A stretch of 7,476 nt of DNA from an uncultured Bacilli bacterium (GTDB lineage: Bacteria > Bacillota_I > Bacilli_A > RF39 > UBA660): positions 1 to 7,476 of the forward strand of contig CALVIQ010000096.1 of the NCBI GenBank assembly GCA_944331815.1, written 5' to 3'. Both the position numbers and the translations under genes were made by a program. Positions 1-5,849 of this stretch are shown here, piece after piece; position 1 is the first letter of the stretch; each line of letters opens with the position of its first letter. The notes below the pieces were generated by a model. The model was not told the DNA's origin. It saw only the letters and a list, made by a program, of their open reading frames with translations, and made no database searches.

Positions 1-2
1 CA

Positions 3-215
3 TATCTTCATTTAATTGAATTATTAAATCAACACATTTTTAATTTAATAACTAGTGAAATGATTGATATGAATGTAAAAAGAGAATTAAATATTTATAA
101 TTTAAAAAGAATTAATGAAATTTTATGCGAATTTGAAAATTTATATTGTGATAAAAGAAATTCTAAAGATGAACCTTTTATAAAAGAAAAATATAAAGAA
201 AGGATATTTACATAA
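3..215 (+). CDS. C-terminal end of an unrecognised protein (5' truncated by window)
   Basis: An open frame runs from the window edge to the TAA at 213-215 and gives about 70 residues, ending KEKYKERIFT. The start lies outside the window. An in-frame ATG at 60 exists, but the frame is open upstream with similar composition, so it is probably internal. The tail is hydrophilic and helical in character, rich in Lys, Glu, Asn and Ile, with no membrane segment or motif I recognise. It is followed by a hairpin terminator at 252-275 and then by the cas9 promoter, so it is probably the last gene of a separate upstream unit, not part of the CRISPR operon. I assign no function. Confidence 0.6.
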   Translation, partial: YLHLIELLNQHIFNLITSEMIDMNVKRELNIYNLKRINEILCEFENLYCDKRNSKDEPFIKEKYKERIFT

Positions 216-275
216 GTTGTAAATTTATATGTAAAAAAATATATAAATTATAAAAGAATATTGAATATATTTTTT
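216..275 (+). repeat. Left copy of an imperfect direct repeat flanking the CRISPR-Cas block
   Basis: This stretch aligns with 6585-6645 over about 60 bases with two single-base indels and a handful of mismatches. The best part is a 30-base block with three differences followed by an identical TGAATATATT. It includes the terminator-like hairpin AAAAGAATAT-TGAAT-ATAT. It starts directly after the stop codon of the upstream gene. Low sequence complexity lowers the significance, but the equal spacing of motifs over the whole length argues for common descent. Confidence 0.55.
252..275 (+). terminator. Weak intrinsic terminator of the upstream gene
   Basis: AAAAGAATAT (252-261) can pair with the T-rich arm at 267-275 around a TGAAT loop: nine pairs, one of them G-T. 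The arm itself is the T tract. It lies 37 bases after the stop at 215. The stem is almost all A-T, so it is much weaker than the sister hairpin at 6621-6649 and may leak into the cas9 promoter region. Confidence 0.45.
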
Positions 276-301
276 ATGCATAAATTAGTATATTTTATGC
301 A
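272..301 (+). promoter_or_regulatory. Possible operator: direct repeat TTTTATGCA x2 upstream of cas9
   Basis: TTTTATGCA occurs at 272-280 and again at 293-301, start to start 21 bases, or two helical turns, just upstream of the cas9 -35 element. The first copy contains the palindrome ATGCAT. An additional TAAATTAG is repeated at 281-288 and 316-323. Same-face tandem sites upstream of a promoter fit a regulator-binding site, but no regulator is encoded here and AT-rich DNA yields such repeats by chance. Confidence 0.3.
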
Positions 302-305
302 ATTA

Positions 306-335
306 TTTCCATTTTTAAATTAGATATGCTATAAT
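306..335 (+). promoter_or_regulatory. cas9 promoter with extended -10
   Basis: TGCTATAAT gives a perfect -10 hexamer (330-335) with the TGn extension (327-329). TTTCCA (306-311), 18 bases upstream, is a 4/6 match to the -35 consensus. Transcription would start near 342, so the 5' leader would be about 14 bases, with GGAG at 344-347 as ribosome site 8 bases before the ATG at 356. Confidence 0.65.
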
Positions 336-355
336 TTATGTATGGAGTGTGATTT

Positions 356-3300
356 ATGCAAAGATATGCTATAGGACTAGATTTAGGAATCAAAAATATT
401 GGTTGGTCTATTTATGATTTAGATAATAATAATATTGCAAATTATGGAGTTAGAATTTTTAATGAAAGTAGTAATGCTAGCGATAGAAGAAGTTTTCGCG
501 TTGGAAGAAGACTAAGAAAAAAGAAAAAAAATCGTATTAAAGATATTAAAAAAATATTAAATCAAATTAATTTTCCAACTATTAATACATTGGATACAAA
601 AATGATTTATACAAGATGTAATGGGTTAAATAATCAAATATCTAAGCAGGATATTACAAATATTTTATTTTATTTTTGTACTAATCGTGGATATATTCCG
701 TTTGATGAAAATGATGACTCTGAAACAAAATTAGAATTTATTTCTTTAGATGGTAAATTTCCATGTGAATACTACAAAGAAATGCTAAATGATATAAATA
801 AATATCATAATATGAATAAATTAGTTTTAAACAAAGATAATTTAAGAGAAATTAATAAATTATTATCAGTACAAAAGAAATATTATTCTGAATTAACTGA
901 TGATGTAATATCTAATATAATTGGTATTATTTCTAGAAAAAGAAATTTTTGGGAAGGACCTGGTGGAGGTAAAAATTCAGTTATTACACCTTATGGAAGA
1001 TTTAAGTCAGAAAAAGATGTTGAAAATTATCTTGAAAATAAAGAAGTAAACCCTTACTACGAAGAATATTTATTTGAAGATTTAATTGGAAATTGTGAAA
1101 TTGAAATTAATGAAAAAAAAGCACCTATTCTTAACTACTATTCAGAAAGATTTAATGCCATTAATTTATTAATAAATATTTATTTTGTTTGCGATAATTT
1201 ATTAGGTGAATATTACAAAAAAGAAAAAAATATTTATAAATTAAATAGAAAAGGAATTGAAGCAATATTAAATTATGCATTAAAAAATAATGAAATGTCA
1301 TTGAAAAATATTATAAAAAAATTTTTAAAAATTGATTTTAATATTGTTAAAGGTTATAGTGATGAAGAATTAAAAATATTTGAACATTATATCTATATAA
1401 AAAAACAATTTATAAAATCAAATCATGATATAAGTTGGATGAGTAATATTCATTTATATAACAAAATAGTTTATTATTTAACTTTTACGCCAGGTATTTT
1501 AGAATTTACAAAATTTGTAAATAATAATTTAAATGAAGAATATAATTTTGACGATGATTTTTTTGAAATTTTTAAAGAAATAAGAAGAAAAAGAATTAGT
1601 TATTTAAAATATCATAGACTATCTGAAAAAGTTTTAGTTAGAGCAATTAATGATATGTTGGAGCACGAAGAAAATTTTTCTAAATTAAGAAGAAGTTTAA
1701 ATTATGATAAACAAGCAATGGAATATTTTAAGAAAAATTATACTAATCAAACACGAGACTTGATTTTATTAGATCCAAAACATATTGATAATATCATTGC
1801 ATCACCACAAGTAAAAAAGACTTTAAGACAAGCAATAAAAATTATAAATGCTATTATTAAAGAAGAAAAAAGATATCCTGAAGTTATTGCTATTGAATCA
1901 ACAAAAGAAGTTAATACGCAACTTCAACAAAAAATTATTGCTAAATCTCAAAAAATTCAAAAAGATTTACGAGATGCTGCAATTAAAGAACTCGGAGATA
2001 TTAAAAATTATAAATTAATTGAAAAATATATGTTGTTTAAGGAAGTAAATGGAATTTGTCCTTATTGCGGTAAACCATTAACTAAAGATTTTACTTCATG
2101 GGACAATGTTAATATTGAACACATTTTACCAAGAAGTATTACTTTTGACAATTCTTTTGAAAATAAAACTGTTAGTTGTAATGAATGTAATGATAATAAA
2201 AAAAATAATTCACCTTACGAATACTTAAAGCCAATAGGTTTATATGAAGAGTTTAAAAAAAGAATTGAAAATTTAAAAATAAGTGATGAAAAAAGAGAAA
2301 ACTTTTTAAACGAAAATATTTTAAATAAATATAAAATTAGATTTTTTAATCGAAATTTAAGAGATACAGCTTATGCAACAACAGAATTAATAAATCAAAT
2401 TAATTTACTAAATAATTATAATAGTAATGATAATATAATAAAAACATTTACAACATCTGGTAAAATCACTAGTGAAATAAGAAAAAAATATAATTTAGAA
2501 AAAAATAGGGATACACTATTTCATCATGCTGTAGATGCTTCAATTTTAACATCTATAATTAATACTGAATATGGGAAAATAATATTAGAATCTCAAAATG
2601 ATAGAAAATTTTGGATAAATAATGGTTATAATAAAATAAATAATATAAATGATATAATTGATAATATTGATATATCTAAAAATATTGATGAAATTAGAAC
2701 AATTGATGACGATAATATTAGAAAATCATTACAAGTTGATAAAACTTCTCAAGGTGCATATGCAAATGCAAACTTATATAAACTTATTAAAAAAGAAGAT
2801 AATTTTTATAAAATAGAACAAGTTGATATTTATAGTGATTTATTATTCGATGGTAAAAATAGTAATGGAATTGCTAAATTTGAAACTTTATTTGACGAAA
2901 ATGATAAAAAAATGGTTTTATTATGTCAAGAAAAAGATTATAAATTATTTAAAAAATTAAAAGAAATTTATTATCAATATAAAGAAATTAAAGGGAATCC
3001 TTTTATAAATTATTTGATTGAAATAGGTGAATACAAAAAAGATGGCATTGCAGGTGTTCATTATGGTATAAGACAAAGTGATAAAAATTCGGCATTAGTT
3101 AAAACTTTAAGATATTATACACCAATTACAGATCCTTATTTGATTAATAAGAAAAACATTAATAAAAAAGATAAAACATATATAGGTTATAATAGTTTAA
3201 CACAAGTATGTACTCAAATATTTTATGATGAAGAAAAGAAAAAATATGTTTTCTTACCAATTAATAAAATATGTGTTAAAAATGGGAAAATTGATGAAAA

Positions 3301-3559
3301 TAATGAATATTATAAAATGATTTACCAAAAAACAATGGGGGATAAAAAACTAAAATTTATAGATAATATATATTGTGGTGATTGTGTTGATGTAATTAAA
3401 AAAGATGGAACAATTATATCTGATTATTATAGTGGTTACGATAAATATTCTAATAGACTTGATTTAAAAAATAAAATTCATTTTGTACCAAGCGATCAAA
3501 ATATAATAATTTATGATGTAGATGTTTTAGGTAATAAAAAAAGAAGAATAAGGGATTGA
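356..3559 (+). CDS. cas9: Cas9 RNA-guided endonuclease, compact type II-A
   Basis: This is the effector: with crRNA and tracrRNA it cleaves both strands of matching DNA, and in type II-A it also takes part in spacer selection. The order is RuvC-I with IGLDLG and catalytic D9; Arg/Lys-rich bridge helix about 42-66; recognition lobe to about 470; RuvC-II with IAIES and E514; HNH about 550-650; RuvC-III with HHAVDA (H724, D727); WED and PAM-interacting region about 800-1067. HNH residues are E588, H589 and N612, by alignment to SaCas9 D556, H557 and N580. Length 1067 aa is close to SaCas9 (1053 aa), and several blocks match it, such as RNFWEGPGGG, RSITFDNSFENK and VDVLGN near the C-terminus. Unusually, HNH has CPYC (568-571) and CNEC (608-611), a four-Cys zinc-knuckle pattern. 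GGAG at 344-347 supports the start. Nuclease sites look intact; the PAM cannot be read from sequence. Confidence 0.97.
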   Translation: MQRYAIGLDLGIKNIGWSIYDLDNNNIANYGVRIFNESSNASDRRSFRVGRRLRKKKKNRIKDIKKILNQINFPTINTLDTKMIYTRCNGLNNQISKQDITNILFYFCTNRGYIPFDENDDSETKLEFISLDGKFPCEYYKEMLNDINKYHNMNKLVLNKDNLREINKLLSVQKKYYSELTDDVISNIIGIISRKRNFWEGPGGGKNSVITPYGRFKSEKDVENYLENKEVNPYYEEYLFEDLIGNCEIEINEKKAPILNYYSERFNAINLLINIYFVCDNLLGEYYKKEKNIYKLNRKGIEAILNYALKNNEMSLKNIIKKFLKIDFNIVKGYSDEELKIFEHYIYIKKQFIKSNHDISWMSNIHLYNKIVYYLTFTPGILEFTKFVNNNLNEEYNFDDDFFEIFKEIRRKRISYLKYHRLSEKVLVRAINDMLEHEENFSKLRRSLNYDKQAMEYFKKNYTNQTRDLILLDPKHIDNIIASPQVKKTLRQAIKIINAIIKEEKRYPEVIAIESTKEVNTQLQQKIIAKSQKIQKDLRDAAIKELGDIKNYKLIEKYMLFKEVNGICPYCGKPLTKDFTSWDNVNIEHILPRSITFDNSFENKTVSCNECNDNKKNNSPYEYLKPIGLYEEFKKRIENLKISDEKRENFLNENILNKYKIRFFNRNLRDTAYATTELINQINLLNNYNSNDNIIKTFTTSGKITSEIRKKYNLEKNRDTLFHHAVDASILTSIINTEYGKIILESQNDRKFWINNGYNKINNINDIIDNIDISKNIDEIRTIDDDNIRKSLQVDKTSQGAYANANLYKLIKKEDNFYKIEQVDIYSDLLFDGKNSNGIAKFETLFDENDKKMVLLCQEKDYKLFKKLKEIYYQYKEIKGNPFINYLIEIGEYKKDGIAGVHYGIRQSDKNSALVKTLRYYTPITDPYLINKKNINKKDKTYIGYNSLTQVCTQIFYDEEKKKYVFLPINKICVKNGKIDENNEYYKMIYQKTMGDKKLKFIDNIYCGDCVDVIKKDGTIISDYYSGYDKYSNRLDLKNKIHFVPSDQNIIIYDVDVLGNKKRRIRD

Positions 3560-3584
3560 CAAAAAATAATAATTACTGTAGAAT
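3556..3584 (+). promoter_or_regulatory. tracrRNA promoter overlapping the cas9 stop codon
   Basis: TTGACA (3556-3561) is a perfect -35 and contains the cas9 TGA stop (3557-3559). A 17-base spacer leads to TAGAAT (3579-3584), a 5/6 match to the -10. The predicted start near 3591 is three bases before the first anti-repeat. This is the best -35/-10 pair in the window and fixes the tracrRNA on the + strand. Confidence 0.8.
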
Positions 3585-3619
3585 TATAAGTGAGTTTTAT
3601 ATTACTTGAATTTTACAGT
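3575..3619 (+). other. Pseudo-repeat / anti-repeat stem-loop upstream of tracrRNA
   Basis: ACTGTAGAATT (3575-3585) matches the CRISPR repeat segment ACTGTAAAATT at 10 of 11 positions. Together with the following ATAAGT it is complementary to the first anti-repeat at 3604-3619 (ACTTGAATTTTACAGT). The predicted stem has about 16 pairs, including G-U pairs and one bulged A, with a 12-base loop. The upstream arm overlaps the tracr -10, so it would appear only in RNA started further upstream, such as cas9 read-through. It resembles a crRNA repeat fused in cis to the tracrRNA. Function is inferred. Confidence 0.5.
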
Positions 3620-3623
3620 ATCC
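3594..3623 (+). repeat. tracr anti-repeat 1
   Basis: Thirty bases, GTTTTATATTACTTG followed by AATTTTACAGTATCC, match the reverse complement of the array repeat at 27 positions. Two of the three differences stay pairable as G-U with crRNA. It covers the GGATAC part of the repeat, which the second copy does not, so it is the likelier functional anti-repeat. Confidence 0.85.
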
Positions 3624-3652
3624 AAATAAGAAAACCTATATCTTATTTAAAA

Positions 3653-3677
3653 GTTTTATATTACTCAAATTTTACAG
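3653..3677 (+). repeat. tracr anti-repeat 2 (tandem copy)
   Basis: Twenty-five bases from GTTTTATATTACTC to TTTTACAG match the reverse complement of the repeat at 24 of 25 positions and anti-repeat 1 at 23 of 25. It begins 59 bases after copy 1, in the same orientation, and runs straight into the GGGTTTCCT hairpin. It does not extend to the 5' third of the repeat. It is closer to the repeat than copy 1 is over the shared part. Confidence 0.85.
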
Positions 3678-3710
3678 GGTTTCCTATTATTACTCTTTAT
3701 GAGGAACCCG

Positions 3711-3739
3711 AGACCATGATATTATTCGTGGTCTTTTTT
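3711..3739 (+). terminator. tracrRNA (and probably cas9 mRNA) terminator
   Basis: AGACCATGA (3711-3719) pairs with TCGTGGTCT (3726-3734) in nine pairs, one of them T-G, around a six-base loop. Six T follow at 3734-3739. This is the most GC-rich hairpin in the window. It ends 6 bases before the cas1 start codon, so it separates the effector/tracr unit from the adaptation genes. Confidence 0.85.
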
Positions 3740-3745
3740 ATTTAT

Positions 3746-4624
3746 ATGTCTTTTAGAACTATATTAATAGATAAACCGGCAAGATTATATTTAGATTTAA
3801 ATAATATCGTTGTACATTGTGAAGATAAGTATTGGATAAATTTGGATGAGATAAATACAATTATAATTGATGATTTAAGATGTAATATAACATTAAAACT
3901 ACTATCTTTATTATGTGAAAAAGGAATAAATGTTATAATTGCAAATAATTCACATATGCCAGTTGGATGTATAGAAACGTTATACAATCACTCTAGATCT
4001 TCTAAAAATATTAAAAATCAAATAAATTGGAAAAATGAATATAAAGTTAATTTGTGGACGATAATTGTAAAACAAAAAATTAAGAACCAAATCTATACTT
4101 TAATAAATCATGATAAAAAAGATAAAATTGAAATGTTGACAAATTTTTTTAACGATGTGAAATTAAATGATGTTACAAATAGAGAAGGTTTAACTAGTAG
4201 AGTTTATTTTAAAGAATTATTTGGTAATAATTTTAAAAGGTTTAATGAAGATATGATTAATTATTCTTTAAACTATAGTTATCAAATTGTAAGAGCTAAA
4301 ATAAGTCAAGAAATAGTTAGTTTGGGGTATATTACTGCTATAGGTATAAATCATCGAAGTGAATATAATCAATTTAATTTATCTGATGACTTAATAGAGG
4401 TATATAGACCTATAATTGATTATTATGTATATAAATTATTATTGGATTGTGAATGTTTTTCATCTAGTTTTAAAGAAAAATTGGTAAATATTTTAAATGA
4501 AATAATAAAAAGAGATGGAAAGGAATATAAAATACATAATAGTATAACTATTTATTTGCAATCTGTTTTTACTTATTTATTAGTGGGAGATTTAACTAAA
4601 TTAAAATTTCCAGAATTAAAATGA
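3746..4624 (+). CDS. cas1: Cas1 CRISPR adaptation integrase (type II)
   Basis: Cas1, with Cas2, integrates new spacers at the leader end of the array. The 292-residue protein begins MSFRTILIDKPARL, like type II Cas1 proteins that start with (W/F)RT. It keeps the metal ligands E147 (NREG), H203 (NHRSEYNQF) and E218 (DDLIEVYRP), aligned to the E/H/E triad of streptococcal Cas1. The N-terminal beta domain covers about 1-80 and the helical catalytic domain the rest, a normal length. The open frame extends back to a GTG at 3590, but that stretch is the tracrRNA gene, so the ATG at 3746 is the start. It has no Shine-Dalgarno site: the preceding bases are the terminator hairpin and its T tract. Expression may need terminator read-through, an unseen promoter or SD-independent initiation. 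The stop overlaps the cas2 start by four bases (ATGA). Confidence 0.95.
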   Translation: MSFRTILIDKPARLYLDLNNIVVHCEDKYWINLDEINTIIIDDLRCNITLKLLSLLCEKGINVIIANNSHMPVGCIETLYNHSRSSKNIKNQINWKNEYKVNLWTIIVKQKIKNQIYTLINHDKKDKIEMLTNFFNDVKLNDVTNREGLTSRVYFKELFGNNFKRFNEDMINYSLNYSYQIVRAKISQEIVSLGYITAIGINHRSEYNQFNLSDDLIEVYRPIIDYYVYKLLLDCECFSSSFKEKLVNILNEIIKRDGKEYKIHNSITIYLQSVFTYLLVGDLTKLKFPELK

Positions 4625-4962
4625 ATTTATACAGACAAATGAGAATAATTTTAATTTATGATCTTCCTACTGATGAAAAAATAGAGCAAAAAATTTATAA
4701 TAAATTTCATAATGATATTAAAAAAATAGGTTTTTATATGCTTCAATATTCTGTTTATGTAAAAATAATTCAAAATGATAGTAATTTTAATCAAATTTAT
4801 AATAAATTAGCTACTATAATTCCGGATATAGGGAATATTATCCTATTCAAGATAACTGAAAAACAATTTTCTGAATTAATATATTTAAGAGGAGAAAAAA
4901 ATAAATATGAAACAATAGTTGGTAATAATGAATTAGTGGTGTTTAGGAGTGATACTAATTAA
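4621..4962 (+). CDS. cas2: Cas2 CRISPR adaptation protein
   Basis: Cas2 is the dimeric core that bridges two Cas1 dimers in the spacer integrase complex. The protein has 113 residues with a ferredoxin-like pattern: first strand MRIILIYDLPTD with the conserved Asp at 14, then GFYMLQYSVYVKI (about 37-49), and ITEKQFSELIYLRGEK, very like the ITEKQF / TVTEKQFARMIYLYG block of streptococcal type II-A Cas2. The ATG overlaps the cas1 stop as ATGA and has no clear ribosome site of its own, which suggests translational coupling. Met7 is an alternative start, since the fold begins at MRIIL. The end overlaps the csn2 start by 14 bases. Confidence 0.95.
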   Translation: MNLYRQMRIILIYDLPTDEKIEQKIYNKFHNDIKKIGFYMLQYSVYVKIIQNDSNFNQIYNKLATIIPDIGNIILFKITEKQFSELIYLRGEKNKYETIVGNNELVVFRSDTN

Positions 4963-5824
4963 AGAATTAATAATAAATAATGAAAGTATATTAATTGATT
5001 TGTATAACAATTTAATTTATGAAAAATATACAGACATATTAAATTTGTATAAATATTTTGATGAATGCATAAATGAAAAAAATAAAGATTTAAATGTAAA
5101 AATAGGAGATAAAAACATTAACAATAAAGATTATATATTATATAATTTTATGGATGTCCAAACTATTTTGGAAAGCATAAAATATAAAAAGAATTCATTA
5201 TTATTTGATTATTTAAATTCTTATTTACTAGATAATATTACTGATATCGATGATTTAAATGAATATGTGAAAAAATATTTCTTAAAGTATTTAAAAAATT
5301 GCAATATTGATTTAAATGTTAATTCTATTGACAATACATTGAAAATTTTTTCAAATTGTTTAGAAATAATTCCAAATATAAATAATTATATAGAAAAAAT
5401 AAATTATATGTTGAAATATATCATTAGTAATAATTTAAATAAAACAGTAATTATATTTTTAAATTCGGATAATTTTTATATTCCTTGTAATTTTGAAAAT
5501 ATTATATTTTTTGACATTTCTAAAAAAATTAATATAAATAACAATAATATTTTAATAACTGATAATTTTTATAAAAATCTAGATTTTCAAATTATTTTAG
5601 AATATTTGGAAAAAAATTGGCCAATTCAATTTAACAAAGAATCTACTTTATATTGGTTAAAATATTATTTTATAAATTGTTTTTCTTTGTCTAAAATTAA
5701 AATTACTAATGATGAATTATTGATAATTGCATTTTTATTAAAAAAAATGTATAAATTAAATCAAACTATTTATTATTCTAATAAAACAAACAATATTATT
5801 AAATCTTATATTGCCAATTTGTAA
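4949..5824 (+). CDS. csn2: Csn2 family adaptation protein, long variant
   Basis: Csn2 is the type II-A-specific ring-forming DNA-end-binding protein needed for spacer acquisition. The identification rests on its place after cas2 and on a weak Csn2-like pattern: an N-terminal hairpin (IINNESILIDLYNNL), a central helical part, then KTVIIFLNSDNF (165-176), IIFFDIS (185-191) and ILITDNF (201-207), resembling the LLIFVNSGAF / TVLFLEP / YFLITKN order in streptococcal Csn2. At 291 residues it exceeds the 219-220 aa Csn2a form. The extra helical C-terminus (about 210-291) recalls the long form of Streptococcus thermophilus CRISPR1. The GTG at 4949 is the only usual start after an in-frame TAG at 4934. 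AGGA abuts it directly, too close for an ideal site, so coupling to cas2 is likely. The 3' end carries the array promoter. It is very Asn- and Ile-rich. Confidence 0.85.
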   Translation: MILIKELIINNESILIDLYNNLIYEKYTDILNLYKYFDECINEKNKDLNVKIGDKNINNKDYILYNFMDVQTILESIKYKKNSLLFDYLNSYLLDNITDIDDLNEYVKKYFLKYLKNCNIDLNVNSIDNTLKIFSNCLEIIPNINNYIEKINYMLKYIISNNLNKTVIIFLNSDNFYIPCNFENIIFFDISKKININNNNILITDNFYKNLDFQIILEYLEKNWPIQFNKESTLYWLKYYFINCFSLSKIKITNDELLIIAFLLKKMYKLNQTIYYSNKTNNIIKSYIANL

Positions 5825-5839
5825 TTATAATGGTATAAT
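5811..5839 (+). promoter_or_regulatory. CRISPR leader promoter inside the 3' end of csn2
   Basis: TTGCCA (5811-5816, 5/6 to consensus), a 17-base spacer and a perfect TATAAT (5834-5839) with TGn extension (TGG, 5831-5833) point into the array. The predicted start near 5846 is about four bases before the first repeat at 5850. The -35 lies in the last codons of csn2, and only 25 bases separate the csn2 stop from repeat 1. This shows that the array is read on the + strand, opposite in sense to the tracr anti-repeats, as pairing requires. Confidence 0.8.
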
Positions 5840-5849
5840 CAATTTATAG

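Larger units (their letters stand above)
3591..3739 (+). ncRNA. tracrRNA with tandem anti-repeats
   Basis: tracrRNA pairs with the crRNA repeat, creates the RNase III substrate and anchors the guide in Cas9. The predicted transcript starts near 3591 from the TTGACA/TAGAAT promoter and ends in the T tract at 3734-3739, about 149 nt. In order: anti-repeat 1 (3594-3623), complementary to repeat bases 7-36 with one A-C mismatch and two G-U pairs; AAATAAG...CTTATTT hairpin (3624-3648), possible nexus; anti-repeat 2 (3653-3677); a hairpin of eight pairs with a bulged T, GGGTT/CCT with AGG/AACCC (3677-3709); terminator hairpin (3711-3734). The gene sits between cas9 and cas1, whereas many II-A loci carry it upstream of cas9. 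The exact 5' end, and which anti-repeat is used, cannot be told from sequence. A shorter RNA starting before anti-repeat 2 is possible, but I see no good promoter for it. Confidence 0.88.

Noticed and set aside
356..3559. Type II-C assignment based on the compact Cas9
   Set aside because: A fourth gene with Csn2-like features follows cas2 and the Cas9 resembles SaCas9-type II-A proteins, so size alone is not enough for II-C.
3636..3650. Short complementarity between the tracr hairpin region (ATATCTT) and the cas9 start region (AAGATAT)
   Set aside because: Seven A/T-rich bases are expected by chance in a sequence of this composition; I give it no weight.
3556..3677. tracrRNA encoded on the minus strand
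   Set aside because: The minus strand also shows repeat-like sequence with a hairpin and T-rich tail, because the anti-repeats are repeat-like. But the strong promoters of both tracr (3556-3584) and array (5811-5839) point along +, and the strong terminator with its T tract is on +.
3590..3745. N-terminal extension of cas1 from the GTG at 3590
   Set aside because: The 52 extra codons fall in the tracrRNA gene and its terminator. Cas1 homology begins at MSFRT, encoded from 3746.
3742..3987. 81-codon ORF on the minus strand
   Set aside because: It lies wholly opposite the conserved N-terminal part of cas1, has no ribosome site or promoter I can see, and its product resembles nothing known to me.
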